This document shows, piece after piece, positions 9,411 to 17,517 of a stretch of DNA of 17,517 nucleotides (within the stretch, counting starts at the first letter, position 1; every line of letters starts with the position of its first letter). This DNA comes from Streptomyces novaecaesareae (lineage in GTDB: Bacteria; Actinomycetota; Actinomycetes; Streptomycetales; Streptomycetaceae): contig NZ_JNWQ01000114.1 of assembly GCF_000716875.1 (NCBI RefSeq), positions 1 to 17,517 of the forward strand. The letters run 5' to 3'. The notes under the pieces are model-generated. The model saw only the letters and a program-made list of their open reading frames with translations, was not told where the DNA came from and did not search any database. Position numbers and translations under genes: made by a program.

Positions 9411-9701
9411 TTAGCGGGCGCCACCGGCGGCACCGCGGCGGATGCCCAGGCGGTCGACGAGCGTACGGAAACGCTCGATGTCCTTCTTGGCCAGGTACTG
9501 CAGCAGGCGGCGGCGCTGGCCGACCAGGATCAGCAGGCCACGACGCGAGTGGTGGTCGTGCTTGTGGGTCTTGAGGTGCTCGGTCAGGTCCGAGATGCGG
9601 CGGGACAGCATGGCGACCTGGACCTCGGGGGAGCCGGTGTCGCCCTCCTTGGTGCCGAACTCGGCCATGATCTGCTTCTTGACGTCAGAGGCGAGAGCCA
9701 C
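9411..9701 (-). CDS. rpsO: 30S ribosomal protein S15
   Basis: Encodes 96 residues of S15, a primary 16S rRNA-binding protein of the small subunit platform. The S15 signature region is clear: [15 protein letters not shown], then [18 protein letters not shown] and [16 protein letters not shown], with the basic tail [11 protein letters not shown]. The GTG at 9701 has GAAGGAG (9713-9707) five bases upstream and gives the usual bacterial length of around 90 residues; the open frame runs to 9833 only by chance. It lies directly upstream of pnp. Alternative hairpins in its leader may underlie autoregulation by S15. Confidence 0.97.
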   Translation of the reverse strand: MALASDVKKQIMAEFGTKEGDTGSPEVQVAMLSRRISDLTEHLKTHKHDHHSRRGLLILVGQRRRLLQYLAKKDIERFRTLVDRLGIRRGAAGGAR

Positions 9702-9728
9702 TGCAACTCCTTCAAGGTCTACCGAGCG

Positions 9729-9756
9729 GTCCTGGTCGACAACACAGGACTCTGTG
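9729..9756 (-). promoter_or_regulatory. rpsO leader with two mutually exclusive hairpins
   Basis: On the minus strand a CACAG/CTGTG hairpin (9756-9743, 4-base loop) and a GTCCTG/CAGGAC hairpin (9750-9729, 10-base loop) share bases 9750-9743 and cannot both form. The second ends 15 bases upstream of the rpsO Shine-Dalgarno sequence. S15 represses its own mRNA in several bacterial phyla through differing leader structures, so this is a plausible regulatory site. The stems are short and the role is inferred. Confidence 0.4.
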
Positions 9757-9864
9757 AGAACTCGATGTCGTGACGGAGCACGGCCGGCCCCCTCCGGATT
9801 TGTCGCTGGGCGACCCACCGGGGGCGGACACATGGCTGCGCTCGAAGGCCAGCGTACCAGTGCG

Positions 9865-9892
9865 GCCCACCCGGCCGGGCGGCCGGGTGGGC
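9865..9892 (-). terminator. eccD transcription terminator hairpin
   Basis: The arms 9865-9876 and 9881-9892 are perfect 12-base complements with a 4-base loop. It begins 17 bases past the eccD stop codon and precedes the rpsO promoter region, insulating the two genes. No U-tract. Confidence 0.8.
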
Positions 9893-9909
9893 ACCGGGGC
9901 GGGCGGCCG

Positions 9910-11370
9910 TCAACCGGTCGCGCCGCGGACCAGCCGGTAGATGTCCAGGACGGCGAGCGCCAGCGGGACGAGCGAGATCAGGGTGAGGCTGTCGACCAGG
10001 TCCAGGATGCGCCCCCAGAACGGGGAGACGCCGAGCCGGGGCACCACCAGGGCGATCGCGACGAGCAGCGCGGCGCCGAAGGCGATGGAGACGGCCAGCC
10101 AGATGGTGCGCAGGTCGAGCTGGGTGGTGGAGCCGGCCACCCGCAGGAAGAACTGCGGGGTGTGCAGGGACAGCCCGACGATCAGCAGGCACAGGCCGAG
10201 CAGGCCCGCCACGGTGAGGCTGAGCACCTGCGCGGTGTAGCGGAACAGACGGGCGCGCAGCATGGTGGCCAGGCCCAGGGCGAGCGCGAGCAGCTCGGGG
10301 GAGGTCTTGTCGGTGAACCCGAGGACCGCGCAGGCGCCGACCACGACCGCGGCGCAGCCGCCGACCAGGCCGACCAGCACCTCGTGGCCGCGCCGGGCCT
10401 GGTGCGCGATCTTCTCGTACTGGACGGCCTCGGCGCGCTCGGCCTCCTCGTCGTAGTCGCGGCTGCGGGTGCGGGTCTGGCCGGGGGCGCTGAAGCCGAC
10501 CGGCAGCCGGGCGAAGCGGGCGGAGAGGCTGGGCAGGAAGCCGAGGACGGCGACGGCGGCGACACCGGTGACCGCGGCGATGTGCCCGGCGGGGGTGTCG
10601 GGCATCAGGACGGCGGCGAAGGTGGCGAACGTGCCGGCGGTGGCGACCAGGGCGGCGGCGACGAACGCCGCGTCCTTCTCGGGCAGCAGGCCGGCCAGCA
10701 GCACGGCGACCACCAGGACGCAGACGCAGCCGGCCAGGAACTGGAGCCGGCCGGGGCCCTCCCACGGGTGGGCGGCGGCGATGATGCCGCTGCCGCCGAT
10801 CATGGCGTGCGGCAGCGCGCCGAGGCCGAGGGCGAGGGCGGCGTGGGCGTCCTGGTAGACCCTGGCGCGCACGCCGGCCAGCGCGGTGAGCACGACGGCG
10901 ATGACGCCGGACAGGATGCCGGGCAGGCCGTGCATGTCGTGGCGCAGGTCGGAGAACCAGAGCGCGAAGCCGAGCAGGGTGAGCAGCACCCCGGCGCCGA
11001 TCAGGCCGAAGCCGCGCATCAGCTCGGCGGTCCAGAAGCGGCGGTCGGCCTCGACGGCGCTGGCGATGGCGTCGGCGACGTCGTCGTAGACGGCGGGCGG
11101 GAGGGACTCGGCGAAGGGGCGCAGCGCGAGCAGGTCGCCGTCACGGACCTGCTGGGCGGCCAGCGTCAGGCCGCTGTCGAGCACGGTGCCGTCGCGGCGG
11201 ACCAGGTGGAAGCCGGTGGGCGCGCCCTCGGGCTGGCTCTGGTTGGCCAGGCGCAGCACCTCGGGGTAGACGTCCGCGAGCGGGACGTCCTCGGGCAGGG
11301 CGACGTCGATCCGGCGGTCCGGGGCGACGACCGTCACCCGGCAGTAGCCGGTAGCGGCAGCGTTACTCAT
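9910..11370 (-). CDS. eccD: Type VII secretion integral membrane protein EccD
   Basis: Encodes 486 residues of EccD, the polytopic channel-forming subunit of the ESX/type VII secretion complex. The N-terminal 90 or so residues form a soluble ubiquitin-like (YukD-type) domain, beginning [19 protein letters not shown] and ending near [14 protein letters not shown] linker ([14 protein letters not shown]) leads into about eleven hydrophobic segments from residue 120 to the C-terminus, interrupted by one charged cytoplasmic loop near the middle ([20 protein letters not shown]). This matches EccD architecture. The ATG at 11370 is preferred because GAGG lies seven bases upstream and the ubiquitin-like domain begins soon after; the frame extends to 11430. 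It is divergent from eccC across 313 bases and followed by a terminator, so it is probably monocistronic. Confidence 0.9.
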   Translation of the reverse strand: MSNAAATGYCRVTVVAPDRRIDVALPEDVPLADVYPEVLRLANQSQPEGAPTGFHLVRRDGTVLDSGLTLAAQQVRDGDLLALRPFAESLPPAVYDDVADAIASAVEADRRFWTAELMRGFGLIGAGVLLTLLGFALWFSDLRHDMHGLPGILSGVIAVVLTALAGVRARVYQDAHAALALGLGALPHAMIGGSGIIAAAHPWEGPGRLQFLAGCVCVLVVAVLLAGLLPEKDAAFVAAALVATAGTFATFAAVLMPDTPAGHIAAVTGVAAVAVLGFLPSLSARFARLPVGFSAPGQTRTRSRDYDEEAERAEAVQYEKIAHQARRGHEVLVGLVGGCAAVVVGACAVLGFTDKTSPELLALALGLATMLRARLFRYTAQVLSLTVAGLLGLCLLIVGLSLHTPQFFLRVAGSTTQLDLRTIWLAVSIAFGAALLVAIALVVPRLGVSPFWGRILDLVDSLTLISLVPLALAVLDIYRLVRGATG

Positions 11371-11683
11371 GCTCCCGCCTCGTTCCTTCGACGCACGTGG
11401 CGCTCCCCCTTGTTGACGGTGCCGAGGCACGGCGGCGCTCGGTGTGGCTGTGGAACCGGCCCGACCGGGCCGCGAGTTGGCGCGGCGTTACCCTACCCGC
11501 TCGGCTGGTGCCCGGGTCCTGGCGGGCGGCGCGGGAGCGACCGTTAGGATCGGCGCCTGCGCAAAGGTACGGGGGCTGCGCTGTGTGGGGCGTCCTCAGC
11601 CGCCGGATTCCCGTACGGACCGTACGCAGTCGCGTGAGGGCTGATGCCGAAGTGATCGATCGACGCCACGGGGTGGATGACAC
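11371..11683. promoter_or_regulatory. divergent eccD-eccC promoter region
   Basis: This 313-base spacer has no gene. For eccC, TAGGAT at 11545-11550 is a good Streptomyces -10 hexamer with a poor -35. For eccD, TAGGGT on the minus strand (11495-11490) is a weaker candidate. A 15-base palindrome (11612-11626) lies between the eccC promoter candidate and the eccC start, and GATCGATC occurs at 11654-11661. No known regulator site was recognised. Confidence 0.5.
11612..11626. repeat. operator-like palindrome upstream of eccC
   Basis: CGTACGG and CCGTACG are perfect 7-base arms about a single central A. The palindrome is 57 bases before the eccC start and downstream of the TAGGAT hexamer at 11545, where a bound repressor could block transcription. 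It may equally be a chance GC-rich palindrome. Confidence 0.35.
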
Positions 11684-14600
11684 ATGGGTGTGATCACGGT
11701 CAAGCGACCGGCGAGGGCGTATCCGCCCACTGTGCCGGACGAGCCGGTGGAGCTGGTGAGTCCGCCCGAACTGCCCCGGCAGGGCGGCGAGGACTGGCTG
11801 ATGAGCATCCTGCCGATGCTCGGCATGGGCGGGTCGGCGGTGTTCTTCTTCTCGCCCGGCGCGGCCGCCCCGATGAAGATCATGGGCGGTCTGATGATCG
11901 CCTCGACGGTCGGCATGGTGCTGGCCCAGATCGTGCGGGCCCGCAAGGGCGGCTCGACCGCGATGGCGGACGAGCGGCGCGACTACCTCAAGTACCTGCA
12001 GCAGACCCGCCGCCAGGTGCGCCGCACGGCGGAGCGCCAGCGCGGCGCGCTGCTGTTCCTGAACCCGGCGCCGGACCAGCTGTGGTCGATCGTCGAGGAC
12101 GGCCGGCGGCTGTGGGAGCGGCGCACCGGGGACGGCGACTTCGCGCAGATCCGGGTGGGCCTCGGGCCGGTGCAGCTGTCGACCCCGCTGGTGGCGCCGC
12201 AGACCGCGCCGATGGACGAGCTGGAGCCGCTGTCGGCGGCCGCGATGCACTCCTTCCTCAAGGCGCACGGCACCCTGCAGGACCTGCCGCTGGCGGTGTC
12301 GCTGCGGGCCTTCTACCACATCACGGTGTGCGGGGACCCGGACTCGGTGTACGGCAACGTGCGCGCGATGATCGCCCAGTTGACCACCCTGCACTCGCCG
12401 GACGACCTGATGGTGGCGGTCGCCGCGGCCCCCGGTGCGGCCGAGGAGTGGGACTGGGCCAAGTGGCTCCCGCACAACCAGCACCGCAAGGAGGCCGACG
12501 GCGCGGGCTCGCGCCGGCTGTTCGCCACCGACCTGGGCGACCTGGAGTACCTGCTGCAGGACGAGCTGTCCGGGCGCCAGCGGTTCATCCGGGACTCGGC
12601 GCCCGCGGCGGACCAGCCCCACCTGGTGGTGATCATGGACGGCGCCGGGGTGCCGCACGACTCGATGCTGGCGAGCCCGGAGGGTGTCCAGGGCGTGACG
12701 GTCATCGAGGTGGTCCCGGGCGAGGTGGACGAGCCCAGCGGGCACCTGATGGTGACGGTCAACTCCGAGGAGCTGGTGCTGCGTTCGGCCTCCGGCGCGA
12801 CGTACAGCGGCAAGCCGGACCTGCTCTCGACCTGGCAGTCCGAGGCGCTGGCGCGCCAGCTGGCGCCGTACCGGGTCTCGGCCGGCGGGGACGACGAGCC
12901 GCTGCTGTCCAACCTCGACTTCACCGACATGATGGGCTCGGGCGACCCGGGCTCCTTCGACGTGACCCGCAGCTGGCGCCAGCGCGCCCAGCACGAGCGG
13001 ATGCGGGTGCCGCTCGGTGTCGGCGCCAACGGCGAGCACGTGTACCTGGACATCAAGGAGGCTGCGCTGGAGGGCATGGGCCCGCACGGCCTGTGCGTCG
13101 GCGCGACCGGCTCCGGCAAGTCGGAGCTGCTGCGCACCCTGGTGCTGGCGCTGGCGATGACGCACTCCTCGGAGATCCTCAACTTCGTCCTCGCCGACTT
13201 CAAGGGCGGTGCGACCTTCTCCGGCATGGCGGACATGCCGCACACCTCCGCGGTGATCACCAACCTGGAGGGCGAGCTCACCCTGGTCGACCGCATGCGC
13301 GACGCGATCGAGGGCGAGCTGCACCGCCGCCAGGAGCTGCTGCGCTCGGCGGGCAACTACGCCAACATCCACGAGTACGAGCGGGCCCGGGCGGCCGGCG
13401 CGGCGCTGGACCCGCTGCCCTCGCTGGTGCTGATCATCGACGAGTTCTCCGAACTCCTCACCGCCAAGCCCGACTTCATCGAGATGTTCATCCAGATCGG
13501 CCGGATCGGCCGGTCGCTGGGCGTGCACCTGCTGCTGGCCTCGCAGCGCCTGGAGGAGGGCAAGCTGCGCGGCCTGGACACCTACCTCTCGTACCGGATC
13601 GGTCTGCGCACCTTCTCGGCGGCCGAGTCGCGGGCGGCGATCGGCGTGCCGGACGCCTACCACCTGCCGCCGGTGCCGGGTGTCGGCTACCTCAAGTTCG
13701 GCGAGGACGTGATGGACCGGTTCAAGGCCGCCTACGTCTCCGGGCCGTACCGGGCGCCGGGGCAGCAGCGGTCGACCGGCGGGCAGCGGGTCGCCGCCCG
13801 CCCGGTGGAGTTCACCGCGGCCTACGTGGACCTGCCGGACCCGGTGGAGGAGGAGGCGCCGCCGGTTCCGGAGCAGGACGACGCGCTGGTGGACACCGTG
13901 CTGGACGTGTTCGTGCAGCGGATGGTCGGCCAGGGCCCGGCCGCGCACCAGGTGTGGCTGCCCCCGCTGGAGGAGGCGCCGAGCATGGACCACCTGCTGC
14001 CGCCGCTGCAGCTGGTGGCGGAGCGCGGGCTCACCGCCCCCGGCTACCCGGTGGGCCGGCTGCGGGCGCCGATCGGCATCGTGGACAAGCCGCGCGAGCA
14101 GAAGACGGACATCCTGGAGGTCGACTACGCGGGGGCGGCCGGCCACGGCCTGGTCGTGGGCGGCCCGCGCTCGGGCAAGTCGACCGTGGTGCGCACCATG
14201 GTGGCCTCGTTCGCCCTCACCCACACGCCGCTGGAGGTGCAGTTCTACCTGCTGGACTTCGGCGCGGGCAGCTTCCAGTCGCTGGCCGGGCTGCCGCACG
14301 TCGGCGGGGTGGCCGGGCGCCTGGACGTGGACAGGGTGCGCCGGATGGTCTCCGAGGTGCACGGGGTGATGAACCGGCGCGAGGAGCTGTTCCGGGTCGC
14401 CGGGATCGACACCATCGCCACCTACCGGGCCCGCCGGGCGGCCGGCCAACTGCCGGACGAGGCCTTCGGCGACGTGTTCCTGGTGATCGACGGCTGGAAC
14501 ACCTTCAAGCAGGAGTTCGAGGGCCTGGAGCCGGTGATCGGCGACATCGCGCAGCGCGGCCTCGGCTACGGCGTCCACCTGGTCGTCACCGCGGCCCGGT

Positions 14601-15625
14601 ACGCGGAGGTCCGGCCCGCCCTGAAGGACCTGCTGCAGAACCGCACCGAGCTGAAGCTCGGCGACGCGATGGAGTCCGAGGTGGACCGCCGGGTGGCGGT
14701 CAACGTCCCGTCGCTGGCCGGGCGCGGCATCACCCCGGACCGGCTGCACTTCCTGTCCGGCCTGCCGCGCCTGGACGGTTCCTCCTCGGTGGACGACCTG
14801 CAGGCCGGCGTGTCCGGCCTGGTCACCGCCGTCGACGGGGCCTGGAGCGGCCCGCGCGCCCCGCAGGTGCGAATGCTGCCGGCCGTCCTGGACGGGAACT
14901 CGCTGCCGAAGGGCTTCGAGCACCCGGAGCGCGGCGTGGCCTTCGGCGTGGACGAGGCGGAGCTGTCGCCGGTCTTCGTCAACTTCGAGACCGACCCGCT
15001 GTTCATCGTCTTCGGCGACACCGAGTCGGGGAAGTCGGCCGTGCTGCGGATGCTGGTCAAGCAGATCACCGAGCGGTACACCCCGGACCAGGCGGGCATC
15101 GTGGTCGGCGACTACCGGCGCGCGCTGCTGGGCGCGGTGCCGCCGGAGTACCTGGTCGAGTACGCGGCCGCGCAGCCGGCCATGTCGGCCGTGGTGGACA
15201 TGCTGCGCGGGGCCTGCTCCCGCCGTCTGCCGGGCCCGGACGTGACCGCGGAGCAGCTGCGCAACCGCAGCTGGTACAGCGGCAAGGACATGTTCGTGGT
15301 CGTCGACGACTACGAGCTGGTCGCGACGAGCTCGGGCAACCCGCTGGCGCCGCTGGCCGAGTTCCTGCCGTTCGCCCGGGACATCGGCCTGCGGGTGATC
15401 GTGGCGCGCAGCGCGGGTGGTGCCGGGCGCTCGCTGTACGAGCCGGTGCTGCAGCGGATGCGCGAGCTGGGCGGCCAGGGCGTGATCCTCTCGGGCAACC
15501 GGGACGAGGGCGCGCTGCTGGGGACGGTCCGGCCGCAGGCCCTGCCGCCGGGCCGCGGGGTGTACGTGTCGCGCCGCGCGACCGGCGGGCAGATGGTCCA
15601 GACGGGCTGGCTGCCGGTGGCGTAG
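11684..15625 (+). CDS. eccC: Type VII secretion motor ATPase EccC (FtsK/SpoIIIE family)
   Basis: Encodes 1313 residues of EccC, the membrane-anchored motor that recognises ESX substrates, here as one chain rather than split EccCa/EccCb. After a short cytoplasmic start (VKRPAR) come two membrane segments, about 39-57 and 65-84, then the stalk domain to about 430. Three FtsK-type ATPase domains follow. Domain 1 has Walker A GATGSGKS (473-480) and Walker B LVLIIDEF with Asp586-Glu587. Domain 2 has GGPRSGKST (826-834) and VFLVIDG (Asp936, no catalytic Glu). Domain 3 has GDTESGKSA (1111-1119) and FVVVDDY (Asp1208-Asp1209). Only domain 1 has the full Walker B pair, which fits EccC proteins in which the first ATPase does the hydrolysis. 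The ATG at 11684 has a weak GGGGTGG site upstream. A terminator follows, and no other ESX gene lies downstream in the window. Confidence 0.95.
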   Translation: MGVITVKRPARAYPPTVPDEPVELVSPPELPRQGGEDWLMSILPMLGMGGSAVFFFSPGAAAPMKIMGGLMIASTVGMVLAQIVRARKGGSTAMADERRDYLKYLQQTRRQVRRTAERQRGALLFLNPAPDQLWSIVEDGRRLWERRTGDGDFAQIRVGLGPVQLSTPLVAPQTAPMDELEPLSAAAMHSFLKAHGTLQDLPLAVSLRAFYHITVCGDPDSVYGNVRAMIAQLTTLHSPDDLMVAVAAAPGAAEEWDWAKWLPHNQHRKEADGAGSRRLFATDLGDLEYLLQDELSGRQRFIRDSAPAADQPHLVVIMDGAGVPHDSMLASPEGVQGVTVIEVVPGEVDEPSGHLMVTVNSEELVLRSASGATYSGKPDLLSTWQSEALARQLAPYRVSAGGDDEPLLSNLDFTDMMGSGDPGSFDVTRSWRQRAQHERMRVPLGVGANGEHVYLDIKEAALEGMGPHGLCVGATGSGKSELLRTLVLALAMTHSSEILNFVLADFKGGATFSGMADMPHTSAVITNLEGELTLVDRMRDAIEGELHRRQELLRSAGNYANIHEYERARAAGAALDPLPSLVLIIDEFSELLTAKPDFIEMFIQIGRIGRSLGVHLLLASQRLEEGKLRGLDTYLSYRIGLRTFSAAESRAAIGVPDAYHLPPVPGVGYLKFGEDVMDRFKAAYVSGPYRAPGQQRSTGGQRVAARPVEFTAAYVDLPDPVEEEAPPVPEQDDALVDTVLDVFVQRMVGQGPAAHQVWLPPLEEAPSMDHLLPPLQLVAERGLTAPGYPVGRLRAPIGIVDKPREQKTDILEVDYAGAAGHGLVVGGPRSGKSTVVRTMVASFALTHTPLEVQFYLLDFGAGSFQSLAGLPHVGGVAGRLDVDRVRRMVSEVHGVMNRREELFRVAGIDTIATYRARRAAGQLPDEAFGDVFLVIDGWNTFKQEFEGLEPVIGDIAQRGLGYGVHLVVTAARYAEVRPALKDLLQNRTELKLGDAMESEVDRRVAVNVPSLAGRGITPDRLHFLSGLPRLDGSSSVDDLQAGVSGLVTAVDGAWSGPRAPQVRMLPAVLDGNSLPKGFEHPERGVAFGVDEAELSPVFVNFETDPLFIVFGDTESGKSAVLRMLVKQITERYTPDQAGIVVGDYRRALLGAVPPEYLVEYAAAQPAMSAVVDMLRGACSRRLPGPDVTAEQLRNRSWYSGKDMFVVVDDYELVATSSGNPLAPLAEFLPFARDIGLRVIVARSAGGAGRSLYEPVLQRMRELGGQGVILSGNRDEGALLGTVRPQALPPGRGVYVSRRATGGQMVQTGWLPVA

Positions 15626-15651
15626 CCACGCCGGCTTTCACGGACGGTGAT

Positions 15652-15686
15652 CGAAGGGGTCGGGCTTCCACAGTCCGGCCCCTTCG
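15652..15686 (+). terminator. eccC transcription terminator hairpin
   Basis: The arms 15652-15663 and 15675-15686 pair over 12 positions around an 11-base loop. The one non-canonical pair is U·G in plus-strand RNA, which favours the eccC transcript. It begins 26 bases after the eccC stop. Confidence 0.75.
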
Positions 15687-15720
15687 GCGTCCCAGGTGCT
15701 GAAACGTTACCTAGATCTTT

Positions 15721-15755
15721 CCCGGCGGGTGCTGCGGTTCCCGTACCCCGCCGGG
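15721..15755. repeat. second hairpin between eccC and the permease gene
   Basis: Perfect 9-base arms CCCGGCGGG (15721-15729) and CCCGCCGGG (15747-15755) around a 17-base loop. It follows the eccC terminator by 34 bases. It may be a back-up terminator for eccC or a terminator for any minus-strand transcript arriving from the right. Confidence 0.45.
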
Positions 15756-16093
15756 GAGTTGCCGTGCCCTTCCGGGGCGCCTGGGCGTGTCACCCTCCGC
15801 TCAGCCCGCAGCCTTTGAATGTCAGCCTTCGATCCTTTGTTTACCTTCGATTCATTCGCCATGTCACCGAGGTAACAAGTCGGACAAACCGCGCGATGAC
15901 CGAATGTGATCATCGGATCGCATGGTTATGCCGTTCTCCGCAACGGATTCCGAAGCAGTTCCGGCGTTGACGCGATCAATACGCCCAAGGTTCCATTGCG
16001 GCCCGGGAGCGACCGGACAAGGACCCGAGCAACCAGCCAGCGGAGGCGATACCGCTCCCCATCCAGGACCGCACAGAGCCGATCGGAAGCCAC
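15756..16093 (+). promoter_or_regulatory. upstream region of the permease gene
   Basis: No convincing gene lies here. The part from about 15811 to 15990 is clearly richer in A/T than its surroundings, as expected of a promoter region. TTGACG at 15967-15972 is a good -35, but the best -10 at the right distance (TTCCAT, 15991-15996) is weak. A CGATGA/TCATCG inverted repeat spans roughly 15895-15918. A leader of about 90 bases would follow, with GGAAG as a modest ribosome binding site shortly before the ATG. I compared it by eye with common riboswitch patterns and recognised none. Confidence 0.4.
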
Positions 16094-17497
16094 ATGAGCG
16101 ACACGCTTCGCCCGCCACAGACCGTAGCCGCCACGGCGGCCGGGGCCGCCGCGCCCCAGCAGCTCAAGCGCTCGATCGGCGTCGTGGGCGGCACACTGCT
16201 CACCCTGTCCTGCGTCACCCCCGCGTCGACGCTCTTCGTGATCGTGCCCGAGCTGTTCTCCAGCATCGGCAGCGCCACCGCCCTGGCCATCGCCATCGGT
16301 ACGGTGCTCTGCGTCGCCGTCGCGTTCTGTTACTCCGAGCTCGGCACCCTCATCCCCAGCGCCGGCGGCGAGTACGCGATGGTCGGCACCCTGGCCGGAC
16401 GGCTGATGGGCTGGCTGGTCTTCGTGCTCTCGCTGATCGTGGTGATGATCGTCCCCTCGGTCATCGCCCTCGGCACCGCCGACTACCTCGCACCCGTCCT
16501 GCACGTGGACAAGGCCATGACCGGCGCCGCCGTGATGCTGGCCGCCACCCTGGCCGGCCTGCTCGACCTGCGCGCCAACGCCTGGATCACCGGCATCTTC
16601 CTGGTGCTGGAGGTCATCGCGGCCGGCGTGGTCTCCGTGCTCGGCTTCGCCCACACCAACAGCCACGCCCCCAGCCTGCTGCACGGCGTGGTCGCCGGTG
16701 ACGGCGGCGCCACCACCACGGTGAGCATCGGCGCCATCGTCGGCGCGCTCGGCATCGCCCTCTTCATCACCCAGGGCTTCTCCACCGCCGTCTACCTCTC
16801 CGAGGAGCTGGAGAACCCCCGCCGCAACGTCTCGCGCACCGTGCTGTGGACGCTCGGCATCTCCTCCGCGGTCATCCTGGTCCCGGTCGTCGCCATCACC
16901 ATGGGCGCCCCCGACCTGCAGACCCTGACCTCCGGCGACATCTCCGGCATGGTCACCGCCTGGAGCAACTCCGCGGTCGGCACCTTCATCAGCCTCTGCG
17001 TCGCGCTGGCCATCATCAACGCCGGCATCGTCATGGTCATCCAGAACTCCCGGGTGCTGTTCGCCTCCGCTCGCGACAAGGCCTGGCCCGAGCCGGTCAA
17101 CAAGGCCTTCTCCACCCTCGGCCGCTTCGGCTCCCCGTGGATCGCCACCCTGGCGGTCGGCCTGCCCGGCGCCGCACTCTGCTTCGTCAAGGGCGAGCTG
17201 CTGAGCAACATCACCGGCGTCGCCGTCACCGGGATGTACCTGCTGGTCGCGATCGCCGCGCTGCTCTCCCGCCGCGCCCACCACAAGCACGCCGCCGCCT
17301 GGCGGATGCCGCTGTGGCCGGCCGTCCCGATCGTCCTGATCGCGGTGCTGGTCTACGTGATGACCCAGCTGGACACCGAGCCCCTGCTGTGGACCGGCGG
17401 CATCACCGCCGTCGCCACCCTCTACTGGCTGTTCTACCTGCGCCCCCGGCAGGAGACCCGCTGGGTGATCAGCCTCCCCGAGGACCAGCAGGCCTGA
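16094..17497 (+). CDS. APC superfamily amino acid/polyamine permease
   Basis: Encodes 467 residues of an integral membrane transporter of the amino acid-polyamine-organocation superfamily, with about twelve hydrophobic segments. The N-terminus (about 1-25) is cytoplasmic. Segment 1 holds GVVGGTLLTLSCVTPAS, where APC proteins unwind the helix and bind the substrate backbone. CYSELGTLIPSAGGEYAMVG follows segment 2, a typical APC block. The loop SEELENPRRNVSRTV after segment 6 is also characteristic, as is NSRVLFASARDKAWPEPVNK near segment 8. Length and topology are normal. Substrate cannot be read from the sequence; an amino acid or amine is likely. The start ATG at 16094 has GGAAG shortly upstream. 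Partner genes, if any, lie beyond the right edge. Its codons favour C at the third position more strongly than eccC does. Confidence 0.9.
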   Translation: MSDTLRPPQTVAATAAGAAAPQQLKRSIGVVGGTLLTLSCVTPASTLFVIVPELFSSIGSATALAIAIGTVLCVAVAFCYSELGTLIPSAGGEYAMVGTLAGRLMGWLVFVLSLIVVMIVPSVIALGTADYLAPVLHVDKAMTGAAVMLAATLAGLLDLRANAWITGIFLVLEVIAAGVVSVLGFAHTNSHAPSLLHGVVAGDGGATTTVSIGAIVGALGIALFITQGFSTAVYLSEELENPRRNVSRTVLWTLGISSAVILVPVVAITMGAPDLQTLTSGDISGMVTAWSNSAVGTFISLCVALAIINAGIVMVIQNSRVLFASARDKAWPEPVNKAFSTLGRFGSPWIATLAVGLPGAALCFVKGELLSNITGVAVTGMYLLVAIAALLSRRAHHKHAAAWRMPLWPAVPIVLIAVLVYVMTQLDTEPLLWTGGITAVATLYWLFYLRPRQETRWVISLPEDQQA

Positions 17498-17517
17498 CCC
17501 CCACCCCTCCCCCACCT

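Noticed and set aside
11651..11671. AGTGA...CACG resembling a BldD-type operator upstream of eccC
   Set aside because: The second half-site does not match the TCAC consensus; too weak to assign.
11363..14923. Minus-strand open frame of 1186 codons opposite eccC
   Set aside because: The plus-strand frame holds all EccC motifs. The antisense translation is low-complexity and has no recognisable domain.
15707..15913. 68-codon minus-strand frame between eccC and the permease
   Set aside because: Third codon positions are not GC-rich as in real genes here, there is no ribosome binding site, and it runs through the 9-bp hairpin at 15721-15755.
15905..15930. TGTGATCATCGGATCGCA, similar to a CRP site
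   Set aside because: The half-site spacing is eight rather than six bases and the second half is imperfect, so it is not a credible CRP-type site.
15895..15969. 24-codon plus-strand upstream frame before the permease
   Set aside because: It has no ribosome binding site, unremarkable codon use and no attenuator structure next to it.

Overview
The window looks like chromosomal core DNA of a high-GC actinomycete of the Streptomyces/Kitasatospora type. The evidence is GC-rich third codon positions, GTG and TTG starts with AGGAG-type ribosome binding sites, terminator hairpins without U-tracts, protein sequences close to the Streptomyces versions of RNase J, DapA, PNPase and S15, and an rRNA-leader sequence of the Streptomyces type at the left edge. 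No tRNA, mobile element, phage gene or CRISPR array was seen.

Layout from left to right. Positions 1-240, read on the minus strand, look like the promoter and 5' leader of an rRNA operon that leaves the window at base 1. Then, all on the minus strand (transcribed right to left), come rnj (RNase J), dapA, thyX, a small membrane protein, dapB, an M16 zinc peptidase, pnp (PNPase), rpsO (S15) and eccD. The plus strand carries eccC, divergent from eccD, and then an APC-family permease that ends 20 bases before the window does. Strong hairpins follow rnj, thyX, pnp, rpsO, eccD and eccC, which divides the region into transcription units: (rpsO, with pnp by read-through or its own promoter), (M16 peptidase-dapB-membrane protein-thyX), (dapA, perhaps into rnj), (eccD), (eccC) and (permease).

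Functional themes: RNA decay and ribosome supply (RNase J, PNPase, S15 and the inferred rRNA operon); diaminopimelate/lysine synthesis (DapA, DapB), with folate- and flavin-dependent thymidylate synthesis (ThyX) next to it; and two core parts of a type VII (ESX) secretion machine, the EccD channel subunit and the EccC motor ATPase. No esxA, esxB, eccB, eccE or mycP gene lies in the window.

I found no clear new multi-gene system. The signals most worth a second look are non-coding: a 14-bp perfect hairpin three bases upstream of the rnj ribosome binding site; repeated promoter-like units in the rRNA leader; mutually exclusive hairpins in the rpsO leader; and a likely leaderless dapA start. The isolated head-to-head eccD/eccC pair is the main gene-order oddity. 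Gene starts were corrected from the longest open frame by ribosome binding site position and remembered family length; no database search was possible.
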